A program made the position numbers and the translations under genes. A DNA stretch of 64,000 nt from Magnaporthiopsis rhizophila (lineage: Eukaryota; Ascomycota; Sordariomycetes; Magnaporthales; Magnaporthaceae), in NCBI GenBank assembly GCA_003049465.1, contig PYSS01000101.1, positions 62,001 through 126,000 of the forward strand, read 5' to 3'. Shown here piece after piece: positions 53,201-64,000 of the stretch (the stretch's first letter is position 1; each line of letters begins with the position of its first letter). The notes under the pieces were generated by a model, which saw only the letters and a list, made by a program, of their open reading frames with translations, made no database searches and was not told the DNA's origin.

Positions 53201-56200
53201 CTCCCATTCGAGCTTGTAACAAAGCCCACGAGGGGCGTTAACCTCCACCTCGGCCTCGCCGTCCATGATAGGCGCGACTTTAAGATCCTGGATCTGGACG
53301 AGGGGGTCCTTGCTCCCTGGCGCCGTCGCCATGATGGAGACATTGGTCGAGGATGGTTCATCCTCAGGTTGAGGGAACCGAGCCTCACCATAGGCACGGA
53401 TGATGCTTCCGACGTCCTTCGTGTGCTTGGTCACTTCGCGCGAGACGGTGATCTTGCCGACCGACGAGGGGAGGTAGACCGTCTCGGCAGTGGAACCCGC
53501 CCTGCCAGCACCGAGAATCGGCCAGTACATTTGTATCAACGACTCAAGGACGCTGGGATGCAGGACCGACTCGGTCATGTAGTGGTTGGGCATGTCCTGA
53601 GCGATATCGGCAGTGACCACGTCGGCGGAAGAATGGGTCGACGAGGCGATGCAGCCCTTCAGGCCCTGGAATGAAGGCCCAAAGGTGACTCCAAGCTCCT
53701 CCAGGCGCTTGTACATCTCTGCCTCGGGTACGTCGGCCACATTCTCGGATTGCAGGGCGGCAACCGCAGCGTCCATCTTGGCTCGGATCACCTGTTTCTG
53801 CCGCTCGCCGTCGACCTCGTTGTTGTCGTCGCACAGGGTCGCGATCTCGCCGGTGCAGTGCTCTGTCCAGCCATTGCTCTGAGTCCAGGACGAGATGCGG
53901 AAGGTCTTCCAGCCAATTTGCCCCTGAAGCTTGTCATGGTGCGGCCGCACGGCGATGGTCATCTCGACGTCTGCCTCGCCGAGTGCCAGCGGCTTTGAAA
54001 CAGCCACATCGCGTAGCTCGAAGCGGTCAAACGCAGAGTCTTTGCTCCGGGCAAGCTGGGCCGCAGCCTCGAGCGCCATGGCGACAAAGCCGGAGAAGGG
54101 GAAGATGGTGAGGGACTGGACGCGGTGGTGGCGCAGCCATGGCAAGTCGTCCAGGTGCACAATGTTGCGCCATGCGGGCTCCGCATCAGTCGAGTAGATG
54201 GCCTCGACGCCGATGAGGTCGTTGCGCCCAAATTTGCGGTGCTTGTGCATCTGTGTCATGCGAGACTCGTGCCAGAACTTGGACGAGTGGTTCCAGACAT
54301 ACCTCGGGAGGTCCGTCAGCAATGTCGGTTGCTTGGGGCTGCCCTGGCTGGTGGTGCTGAGGGACCCAGCGGGAAAGTTGACAGCATTCATGTTGAGGAA
54401 GGCACCCTTCATGAAGAGCCCGCCCGCCAGATCGAGGGCTGTATCGACGGCACTCTTCTTGCGGAGGAGAGCCGAAGCATAGGGCGTCTTGGGCCGGCCG
54501 ACGGCGGCGAGAATCTGCTTGATGGGACCCTGCAGCGCCGAGTGAGGACCAATTTCCACCAGCGCATTCACGCCTCCCTGGTCGGGTTTCTGCTCAAGCA
54601 TGCTGGAAAGAGCCTCTGAAAAGCGCACAGGGCACGTCAGGTTGTCGACCCAGTAGCTGGAAGTGCACCTGTAGCCCTCGGCGCGGGTGCCGAACAACGA
54701 CGAATGGAATTGCACGTCGGTGTTCCGCGGCTTGCTCAAGTGGTCGATGGAGTCGCGGTACTCGTCAGCCACGAGGTTCATGTGATGCGAGTGATAGGCA
54801 ACGTCAACCTGGAGGCGACGGCGGAACATCTCGGGCTGCTCCTCCTCGATGACACGCTCAAGGTCGCTCAAGACTGCCGCATCGCCAGATATCGTCAAGC
54901 TGGACGGGCTGTTGTAGCACGCAATGCGGACTTCTTGCTGCTTGCGCTTGACTGCGTCCATCATCGGCTGCAGGTTGCTCTCGGAACCTCCGACAGCCAT
55001 CATGCCTCCAGCAAGATCTGTGTGGCGCTTCTTGAGGACGGGGATCAGGCGACCGCGATGGTATGCGATGGCGACGGCCGAGTCGAAAGTGATGATGCCA
55101 GCCGCATATGCCGCGCAGATTTCGCCACTCGAGTGGCCAGCGACGGCCACGGGGGTGATTCCCCAAGAGCGAAGGAGATCGGTGACGGCCAGTTGAACGG
55201 CTGTGCAGGCCGGCTGGCTGATGTGCGCCTCGTTGACCTGGGATGTCTTCTCGTCCCGGTTGAGCTCTTCAACAAGCGACCAGGTGGCACCCAAGTCCTT
55301 CAGGCGGGCGTCTGCGCGGTCGAGCGCGGCCGTGTAAACGGGGTATTGGCCATAAAGCTCACGGCCCATGCCATGCCACTGTGCACCTTGACCGGTGAAG
55401 ACGAAGCCTAGCCTCAGCGGCTCCGGCTGGGTCTTGGCCGGAATGACCTTCCCGGAGTTCAGCGTATCAACGAGCTCGAAGGAGGTCGCAACGGGAAGCG
55501 CCAACCTCCATTGCAGGTGCGACCGTCTTTGGCCGAGGGTGTATGCCACGTTCTTCATGAGGTCGGATTGGAAGACTTCTGGACGCTGCTCGAGGTAGAT
55601 GACCAGCTTCTTCATCACACCGGCGAGCGATTCTTTGTCGTTGGCCGTCAGAACGACAAGCTTCTTCCCACCAGTCTTGGGCTTCTGCTGTGACTGCAGC
55701 TGAGGCTGCGTCATGATGACCGGCTCGGGGGTGTAGGGGGCTTTGGCGAGGACGACGTGGGCGTTGGTTCCACCAAAGCCGAAGTTGTTGACGCTGATGT
55801 ACTTCTTCCCCTTGGGCCATGGGCGTTGGGTCTTTGCGACGGACATGTGCCACTCCTTCCAGGGGATTTTGCTGTTGGGCTTCTTGAAGTCATGGTTGGG
55901 CAGAATAAACCCACGTTCCAGCATCATCGCGGCCTTGATGACGCCAGCCAGGCCAGAGGCTGCTTCAAGATGTCCGATGTTGGACTTGACTGAGCCGATG
56001 TAGAGAGGGTCCCGTGCAGACCTCCCTTGACCCAGGGCGTTGTGAAGAGCTGTCGCCTCGATGGGGTCACCGACTCTGGTGCCAGTGCCGTGTGCCTCCA
56101 CATATCCACAGTCCAGAGGATCCAGGCCAAAATTGCTGTAGACCTGGTTGATGAGCTTCTCTGTAGTTGGTGATAGGGTGCCATTAGTAAAGGTTCATGA

Positions 56201-57172
56201 GAACAGCCTAGAATGTTTGGCAGTACAAAGGGTCCTGCAGATGTGATCGGGACGTACCTTGAGCTTCGCCGCTTGGCATTGTTATGCCGGGTGTCTTGCC
56301 GTCTTGGTTGATTCCGCTGCCCATGATGACGGCGCGAATCGAATCGTTGTCTCTGACGGCTTGGTCCAGTGGCTTCAGGAGAATGACACCGCAACCTTCA
56401 CCGCGGCCGAACCCACTGCCACGCTCGTCAAACGCGATGGAACGACCAGAGTCGGACAGTAATCTAGAAAAATAAGGGAATGTTTGATTAGAACCCAAAT
56501 CATCTCGTCTTGATGCTGAATAGCCTCGTCTGGTGTGCGATAAGAAGGGAAGACATACCTGCAAGTCGAGAAAGAGACAAAGAACTCAGGCAGCATGTTC
56601 AAGTGGCAGCTGCCAACGATGGCCTGTGATGACTCGCCTGTCCTCAAGCTCTGGCATGCAAGATGCAAGGCCACCAGACTTGCTGAACAGGCCGTATCGG
56701 CCGTGAAGCTGGGGCCGCGCAGATCGAAAAAGTGTGATAGCCTGTTGGACTGCATGGCATGGGCGCATCCGGTCGCCTGGTGCATGGGGATGGTGTCACA
56801 GTCGCGGAACAGGTGGCTCTCGTACTCGGCAAAGCTGCCGCCGACGAACACGCCCACGTCCTTGCCGACTATCGAATGCTTAGGCACGCCAGCGTTTTCT
56901 AGCGCTTCGAAGGTGCACTCGAGCAGAAGGCGCTGTTGGGGGTCCATCGAGATGGCTTCCTTCTCAGTGAGGCCGAAGAACGGCGCGTCGAAGGCGGCGA
57001 GATCGACATCGAGGAAGTTACCACCCTCAGCGTGGTACGCGCCCGTCTTGCCGGGGTTGGGGTGGTAGAACAGGTCGTGGTTGAAGCGTTCCTTGGGCAC
57101 CTTTGTGAAGCCGCTTCGCGCTCGCGAGCAGAGCTCCCAGAATTCGGCCGGGGTCGCGACACTGCCGGGCAT

Positions 57173-57203
<31 letters not shown>

Positions 57204-57376
57204 ATCTGGTTCCGGGCGGTGGTGCCCGCGTCGCTGAAGTGGTCGTTCATGTGTCCGCTGGCTCCCATGTCGGCGGCCGAGTCCGTCTCCGAGTTGGCAA
57301 CGCTGGGCATAGTGAAGGCGGTGCTAGTTGTGGGGGATGTGCCCGACGAGGAGAAGATGAACGTATGGGGCGCCAT
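50265..57376 (-). CDS. Highly reducing type I polyketide synthase (KS-AT-DH-ER-KR-ACP)
   Basis: Four minus-strand exons (56559-57376, 56258-56463, 51512-56160, 50265-51446) close in frame to 2284 residues. KS is about 58-475: TACSAS with Cys230, EAHGTGT with His365, KSNIGH with His405. AT is about 595-910, nucleophile in GHSSGE near 685. DH is about 985-1310, with His near 1020 in LRHHRV. ER is about 1570-1880. KR is about 1892-2115: GGTGGLGRS, Ser in ISSAAG, Tyr in QAAYAAAN. ACP near 2205-2280, Ser2237 in LDSL. No methyltransferase motif appears between DH and ER, and no thioesterase or CON domain follows the ACP. Two sites depart from consensus. The ER cofactor loop reads HCAATPVGQAA (52064-52075 for TPVG) where HAAAGGVGQAA is usual. 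The DH acid is Glu1214 in HPSVLES (53543-53545), where Asp is usual. The KS, AT and KR look competent. Three introns of 65-97 nt. Confidence 0.93.
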
Positions 57377-59361
57377 GGTTTCCTGCCCCTGGGCCGAACT
57401 CCCGTGCCTCTAGTGAAGTACGCAGAGAAGACAGGTACTTGTAGCGCGCCTGGCGTGTCTGTATGGAGTGAGGAGTACGAGGACGTAGCCTCACGTTGGC
57501 GTTGTCCGGATGAATGGCGGATATATGGAAGGGATTCAGGCAGCCTGGCCGCTCGTCAAAACCAGGCGGGCTGTTCCGGTTATTAAATTAGACAAAAGGG
57601 TACAGAGGGCAAGGAGCACCTCTAACAAGGAGGGCAGTTAACGACGGCTTCCGGAAGGAACCCCTTGCGGAGGGGAGGGGCCAAACACTCGAGCCAATGA
57701 CGATGGCGTCTAGCGTGCTCTGATAGGGCCCCTGAGCTGATGGGTGAACGAGAGGATTGGGTTGATGAGGCTCACAGGTCAGTTTGGAGGGCAAAGCCTC
57801 AAGCTAAATGTGGATAGCGAGACGACCCAGCCAAGCAGCAGCTGAGAGAGCACTACGCGTCCCGGACGGTTGACATAAGCGCCCAGGCACCAAGGCTGTA
57901 TGTGGCGCACTGCTATCAGCTTGGCAGGTGGCCTGCTCGGTCTGTGGACCCCGAGCCGTTCTTGCCACGGAGTTCTGGCACGCTGACGGAGACGCGAGTT
58001 GCAAGAGGGGAGCGGACGAGAGCATGGGGCCGCAGCAAGGAGGCAGGCTCGCTACCTATCCTCGTCTCGGGCGAGGCGGAACACAATAGTCGACGTCCAA
58101 GCCCGATGACCGCAGGAGCGAGCGAGCTGCGCCTGAACCATTACGTCTGGCAAGGGCTGGGCAACCCAGCGCGTATGGGAGTCCCGTCCCACGTGCGTCT
58201 GTGATGTCGCCATCCTCGGTACGCGTCGAGGGGGGGTGTGTGCGCTTGTCGACAGTGCTCAGCACGGTCCACGCAGGATCGCAGCATCTGCGAGCGCAAA
58301 GCCAAAAAGGAGAGTGGAAAACGTGATCCGATCGCGGGGAGTGTGGTAGAAAGATTGGACGGTGGCGGGCGCTTCTAGGATGTTGCCCTGGCGGCTCAGA
58401 CGCCGGAGGAAGGAGATGCATTTGATGTTATCCTGGAGCATTGAGGCGAGCAAGCACTGTGAGAGTGCGGTTGGGGTTGTCCCCAGGCAGTTCCTGCCGC
58501 TGATGCTGCCATAATCCCTGTGCTGCTCTCCCGCTGGAGTGGGGCTTGCCCCGCCTCCACTGACGCCTGACGCGATGGCGTTGGGGAAGGAGCGTGCGAC
58601 CAGGGATCTTGATGGGAGGCGGCATCGCCTTCTTGACTCTTGTCGCCGGCCTTGGCAAACCTAACACAACGGGACTTCGGCCTTGCAGCGGCCCGCATGA
58701 GGAGGATATTGCAGTGTTGCCGGCGTGGCCTCATCATCCGAGGCTAGCATTGGGACGAGAGCCGCTCGTGGTTTCAGACCACATTGCCACATCCTCCGCC
58801 TCCAGTCGCCTGCGTGCGTTTGCTGCAGCCCCGGGAGCGATGAGCAAAGCACCCAGTGCTGATCCCGTCCCATGGCCGTCACAGGCCATCGGTATTGTCG
58901 TCAGTCCGTAGTCCCATCCCCCCATCTAAGGAGGTGAGAGAGAGAGAGCGGCGACACATGTTTCGACGAGCTGTTTTTGGGTCGGAGACGGGCCGGAGAC
59001 GGACGGCTGGGCACCATGTGTCTCTCCTCATCATCCACTGACGCGGCTGTTTTCACACACCTGTCTTGGAGCTGGCGTGGTTGGATGACGGGGATGTCCA
59101 AGGTTTACGTTGGTCTCCGTTGCCCAGCCCCGGGAGGCTGGATATATCACTGCTGAAACAGACAGACGCTGTGGCGGGTTTAACCCTTGGTCAGATCAGC
59201 AGACAACAAAAGCACAAGGGGCAGGCAACCATCCTTTAGGGAAACAAGGCGTTTTGGAATTCTCGAGAAGCATTTCTACAGCAGTCTCTCAGCCTCGCTT
59301 CTCCCCTACCCTAGCTTCGGCACTTCTAAACTTTTGTCTCCGTCCACCACTACCTACCAAA
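57377..59361. other. 2-kb divergent promoter between PKS and hydrolase
   Basis: No gene is supported. The two genes are transcribed away from each other, so this region probably holds their shared control sites. An ATATAT run at 57520 may serve as a TATA element for the PKS. Confidence 0.45.
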
Positions 59362-60367
59362 ATGAGGTTCCTCTGTCTCCCCGGCGCCTACGGCAGCGCC
59401 GACAAGTTCCAGGTGCAGCTGGCACCCATCCTGAAGGAGTTGACCGACGATGGCACCGCCACATTCTACTTCACTCACGGGCCCTGCAAGGTAGAGCCGC
59501 CCGAGGGCTTCGAGGAGTTCTTCGGCGAGCCGCCCTACTACCGTTTCATCGAGCCGGATGAGGAGGCGGCCAAGATGCAGGACAACGACGTGCTCTCGCG
59601 CATCCGCGACTTCCCGCGCGGCGAGACGGCCGAGGACACGATGCGCGAGCTCATGACGGTCGGCGTCGCCACGTCGCACCGGAGCACCAGCCGCGCCATC
59701 AAGTACCTCAGCGAGGTCATCGCGCGCCGCGGGCCCTTTGACGGCATCATCGGCTACTCCGAGGGCGCCACCGTCGCGTCCACATTCCTGCTCCACGAGC
59801 AGCGCCGCGCCGCCCGCACCGGCCAGCCGTCGTGCCTCAAGTACGCCATCTTCTTCGCGGGCTGGCCGCCCGTCGATCCGACCACGCACGGCCTCGTGCT
59901 TTCGGACGAGACGGAGGAGCGCATTGAGAGCAGGACGCTGCACATCGGTACGTTTTTTTTTCTGCTGTTGTACCCTGACGACTACGCCTACGCGGTCATC
60001 CTGCAAAGCCGCGCATTCCCGCATGCATCTGTTTCAACCGTGCTTTTTTCCCCCAACGCTCGTACACGCATTTTGCAGCTCCCTGCTTCGGACCTCCGTT
60101 AGTCCTTCGTTTTCGTCATCGCCAAACATGTAGCGTGCCACAAAGTTTCTACTTTTTTGCTGACATCTCTTCTCCCTTCAAGTCGGATCACTAGATCCGT
60201 ATCTCGACGGATCCATGGCGCTGTACAACGTCTGCGATCCCGACACAGCCTACCTCTTTGACCACGCCAAGGGCCATACGCTGCCGCGCGACAGGGAAAC
60301 CATCAAGGAGCTGGCTGATGTCGTGCGGGAGGCCATTGGCGAGATGAAAGAAGAGGGTCTCCTATAG
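59362..60367 (+). CDS. FSH/LovG-type serine hydrolase, candidate product-releasing thioesterase
   Basis: Exons 59362-59947 and 60183-60367 give 256 residues. The fold motifs are FLCLPGAYGSADKF (oxyanion), the nucleophile elbow GIIGYSEGA near residue 136, the acid in VGSLDPYLDG, and a C-terminal histidine in AKGHTLPRD. Length and motifs match the FSH1 serine hydrolases. That family includes LovG, which releases the polyketide from LovB, and many hydrolases next to fungal PKS genes. The PKS here lacks a releasing domain and is divergently transcribed 2 kb away, so a role in product release is a sound inference. The intron is long (235 nt) and T-rich, with GTACGT and TTCAAG ends. Starting at 59362 gives the usual M-R-F-L-C-L-P-G N-terminus. 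Confidence 0.85.
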
Positions 60368-61825
60368 GCGGATCGTGGGGAAGCGGATAGGTTTTGGGGC
60401 GAATTTATTTTTGCTTCTAGCACAGATGATTCTATTTTAACAGCATTCTTCAAGGAGCTCCGCGGTTAAGGCTGGACAGGAGAGTCGCGTACATAACATA
60501 TGCTTCGGCATCTCTAATACGTCACATGGTTTTAATCTTGACCCAAGTGGTTATCGCAAGGTTGGAGGAATTTGTCATGATGTCCCTGTAACGTGCACAA
60601 AAAAAAAAACAGCATCGATGCCTTGTTGGCTCGATAACCCGGTCGGTTCTATTCAAAGTACCTGTACCATCCGATCACCGATATCAGACACTTGTATCCA
60701 CGGCCGTGGCAGATGACGGTAGCAAACAGGAGCGGTTCCATCTCCGCCAGCTCAGTCCGGCCGAGACGGTCGAGGTGCCTCGGCTGACCGATCGGACATA
60801 TTACGTAGCCGGGTCAGCGCCCATCATCGAACGAAAGTGATGATACGCGTTGGCTCGTCTGCTTTTGATCCCAAAAGAACTGTTCTGCTTGGCCAAGTTG
60901 CGTGGCGCGTACCTGGCACACATATCGATCCGACCTTTCTCATGTAAGCCGGAGGGGGGTTTTGCCCAGAAACCCACCGAAGCTACATTACACACCCTTA
61001 CACAGTGGGTGACAGCTGGAGACATGCCTCTGGGGTCTGGGGGTTATGGGCCGAGCGTTGACGCCACAGCGTTTCTGGAAACGAACACGGCCCGTCAGTC
61101 CGGATTAGACTTGGTCCGTGGAGCAAAAGGAGTTGGCGGAACAGTCCGACTTGACAGAATACGCAAGTGCCTATTCAGAAGCCTTTATTCTCCGGGCCAA
61201 CTTGTCCGCGCCACGCCACCCCCGCTGGCACCAGACTTGGGGCACGATGGGACAAAGCTGCAGGGGGAGATGACGCGGGAAAACAGATCGCCGGACTAGC
61301 ACCCCCCCACTTCCACACACGCCCCTCTCTGTTGCGGCTCACGGCATCCAGTAAGCCCATCAGTAGGGCCAGTCGTCACTCTGCTTCCTTGCCGGAATGC
61401 GCAGAGGCGTCAGTCACGTCTGAGGATGACCCTGCTGCGGTATTACTGCTGTCTAACCCCCTCTGCCACTCGCCTCTTTCCTGACATGAGGCGTGAGTTG
61501 CTTTGTTTCCTGGGTCGCTGTGGTTTCCAAAGTGCCAGAGGCGGCCTTTTTTTTTTTGTTACTCGCGGTTTGTTTCCCTCTGCCCGTCCTTCGTTTCTGG
61601 TTTTGTTTGCGACTCCCGGAGCGCATTGACCCACTACACCTGTCGAACCGTCGGGAACACTCCAAAGGCTGTTTTCTGGGTGATCTGCGGGAACAGCCCG
61701 CTGGTCAGATTTTGGGGTCGCCGCCTTCGGAGATACTGTGATCAACTCTCCGGGGTAGCGCAGCGAGATCCAACTCGGCTCTGCGTCTTCTCTTCCGGCC
61801 GGCCAAGCCGCAGGAAAACATCAAG
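60368..61825. other. Spacer between hydrolase and ABC transporter
   Basis: No gene is supported. It has an A-run near 60600, and several accidental frames occur at 60850-61850. Confidence 0.4.
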
Positions 61826-64000
61826 ATGTCCTCCGCTAATGGGGCAGCGGTAGGAGCCGACGCCGCCGGCGAACCCAAGGGGCGCTTTGGGCCGAGTGCA
61901 AAAACGCTGCTAACCTTGAGGAATTTTACGGTATTTATAAACGCTTTTCATCACCAAACTAACCACAATCCACCATGATAGCGGCGATTTACTAACCCGC
62001 TTTCGTCGGCGTATAGAAAATATTCAACTATGCAACGCTGCTGGACAGGATCGTGTTGGGGGTCTCGTCGGTGGCTGCCGTGGCCACGGGGCTGACCATT
62101 CCGCTGATGGTCATCGTGTTTGGTATGTGGAAAAGGCCACGGTGCTTTCATTCGAAAGACGGTCAAAGGCGGAGACTTACCTAGACTCTTTACAGCCAAC
62201 CTGATTGGTGTCTTTACCGACTTCTACCGCCAAGGGTCAACCACAACGGGCGCAGAGTTCTCCAGATCAGTGAACCAGTGTGTGTAAGTTAGGTTTCCGG
62301 ACTCCAATCGCCCTAGAAAATAAGAAGGAGCTTGGGCTGACACGAGATTTTCGGAAGTTTCTACATTATCTATCTCTTTGTCGCGAGGTTAGCCGCGTCG
62401 TACATCATGAACGTAAGCTCTCCCCTTTCCGCCCGTCCCCCATCCACACCAACCTGACATACCCTCCCCGCACAACAGCTCGGCTTCCGCGTAACCAGTC
62501 TGCGCATCTCCTCGGCCATCCGCGTCGTCTACCTGCGCTCGCTGTTCGCGCTCCCCATCTCGACGCTGGACGCCATACCAGCAGGCCAAACGGCCGCCAT
62601 AGTGACCGTGACGGCGGGTCTGCTGCAGGTCGGCATCTCGGAGCGGCTGGGCGGCGGCCTGGCGGGGGTCGCGAGCGTCGCGTCTGCCATTCTCGTCGCC
62701 CTCGTCTTCAATTGGCTGCTGACACTCGTCACTCTGGCCGGGCTCGCCTTCATCGTCCTGGCCTATGCCGTCTTCACGCCGCTCGTCGGTCGGCAGGCGC
62801 TGGCGGTGCATGACGCCGACGTGAAGGCCGCCACTGTCGCAGCCGAGGCGTTTGCGTCATACCGCATGCTGGCCGCGTGTGGCGCCGAGTCCAAAGTGAT
62901 CCGCAAGTATGCCGTGCACGCCGACGAGTCCTGGCGCAAGGGGCTTTCGATGGCGTGGCTTGTTGGCCTGCAACAGGCGCTTGGTGAGCAGTTACTACCT
63001 ACCTACCCATCACTTACAATGGTCTCATGCTAACATGTCGGGCGCCCAAGTCTTCTTCGGCGTCTATGGGTAAGAGCCAACTCCAAACCGCATGCTTAAT
63101 CCTTACCTAATACTAACCCAACCGTTCCAGGACGTTTGCCCTGGCCTTCTGGTTCGCCTTCCGCGTGTACGCCGTGGCGGTGGTCACGACCCCCCAGGAC
63201 CTAATCGTGGTTCTGCTCTGCGTCATGATGATGGCCACCTCTATCGGCCAGATCTCGGCCCCGCTGGCGGCGGCTCACCAGGCCGCCGAGGCGTGCGCCA
63301 TCTTCCACACCATCATCGACGCGCCCAAGCCCGTGTGCGGAGGCGCCAGGGGCGATGATGAGGTGCGCGCCGACGGCGACATTGCGCTAATCAACGTCAA
63401 CTTTGCCTACCCGACCCGTCCCGAGGTGCGCGTGTTGGACCAGCTGAGCTTGACGTTTCCAGCCGGCAAGGTCACGGCCATTGTTGGTCCGTCCGGGTCG
63501 GGAAAGAGCACCATCGTCGGCATCCTGGAGAGGTGGTATGAGTTTGACGGCGACCCCGCTACCAACCCAATCGTGAGTCCCATGCCCTGCGATTCCCAGT
63601 TGGCTTGATGTTTCCTGACCGATATTTTGTGCATACTAGACTCTCTTCCTCCGCAACGGCTTCGTCACCGTCAGCGGGCGTCTCCTCACCGAGATCGACG
63701 TTAAGTGGTGGCGTAACCAAATCGGCCTGGTCCAGCAGGACAACGTGCTGTTCAACACGACGATATACAAGAACGTGGAGAACGGCCTGATCGGCACCAA
63801 GTGGGAGCACGAGAGCGACGAGAAGAAGCAGTTGCTGATCGAGGCAGCCTGCAAGGACGCCTTTGCCGACGAGTTCATCGCCCGCCTCCCAGACGTGAGT
63901 ACATTGCAATCCATTTCCCACAACCCCCACGCTAACCGCGTTACCTTCAAAGGGCTACCAAACAACCGTCGGCGAGTCCGGCATCAAGCTAAGCGGCGGC
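61826..64000 (+). CDS. MDR-type (ABCB) ABC transporter, N-terminal half, cut by window end
   Basis: Nine exons are visible (61826-61930, 62017-62122, 62196-62283, 62358-62412, 62479-62983, 63052-63070, 63131-63572, 63640-63894, 63953-64000 and beyond), all in frame. The first membrane domain begins KIFNYATLLDRIVLGVSSV and has about six helices. The first nucleotide-binding domain has the A-loop region FAYPTRPEVRVL, Walker A GPSGSGKST, Q-loop GLVQQDNVLF, and the signature motif just starting (IKLSGG) at the window edge. This N-terminal TMD-NBD order is that of fungal multidrug exporters of the ABCB family in the plasma membrane. Next to a PKS and a hydrolase, export of the polyketide or self-protection is a reasonable inference. 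Intron density is high, and one exon is only 19 nt (63052-63070). Confidence 0.88.

Noticed and set aside
50265..57376. C-methyltransferase domain in the PKS
   Set aside because: The region between DH and ER lacks a SAM-binding glycine-rich motif and is too short for the domain.
60850..61299. 149-codon plus-strand frame before the ABC transporter
   Set aside because: Composition is random-like, with no family features and no splice link to the transporter.

Overview
The window is nuclear DNA from a filamentous ascomycete (Pezizomycotina), most likely a Sordariomycete. The evidence is short introns (about 44-125 nt) with GTRNGT donors and CTAAC-like branch points, a split tRNA-Leu, a type I highly reducing polyketide synthase (PKS), HET-domain genes, a GH72 cell-wall glucanosyltransferase and a C-terminal MKT1 fragment. 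All exon structures were read by eye from splice motifs, reading-frame closure and family conservation. No RNA or database evidence was available. The species cannot be named from the sequence.

Left part (1-33.5 kb), mostly ordinary core genes with wide spacers. In order: the 3' end of an MKT1-like gene; a 7-TM membrane protein preceded by a 26-bp tandem duplication; a remnant of a sugar-transporter-like gene; a small secreted protein; a CE1-type secreted esterase; a GPI-anchored GH72 beta-1,3-glucanosyltransferase; a disordered conserved protein; a broken, catalytically altered aspartic protease; phosphatidylinositol synthase (PIS1); an alpha/beta hydrolase; a BSC6-like MFS transporter; a shattered HET-domain gene; a P450; an intron-containing tRNA-Leu(CAG); the large subunit of CAF-1; a 370-bp inverted repeat; and a secreted protein of an uncharacterised fungal family, whose intron holds a poly(A) run and an 8-N assembly gap.

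Middle (33.5-49.5 kb), more accessory. A DHA2/VBA-like MFS transporter (one GC-AG intron) is followed by a lineage-restricted-looking basic protein and a second inverted repeat. Next come an 8-cysteine small secreted protein and a secreted NTF2/SnoaL-like protein flanking a visibly AT-rich stretch. A frame-broken membrane-protein pseudogene and an intact HET-domain protein with an N-terminal membrane segment close this part.

Right part (50-64 kb) is a candidate polyketide gene cluster: a 2284-aa highly reducing PKS (KS-AT-DH-ER-KR-ACP, no C-methyltransferase seen), a divergently transcribed LovG/FSH-type serine hydrolase that may release the product, and the first part of an MDR-type ABC transporter that runs off the window. 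The PKS has an altered ER cofactor motif (TPVG in place of GGVG) and a Glu in place of the DH catalytic Asp. Its product may therefore be less reduced than the domain list suggests, or reduction may need a trans-acting enoyl reductase that is not in this window.
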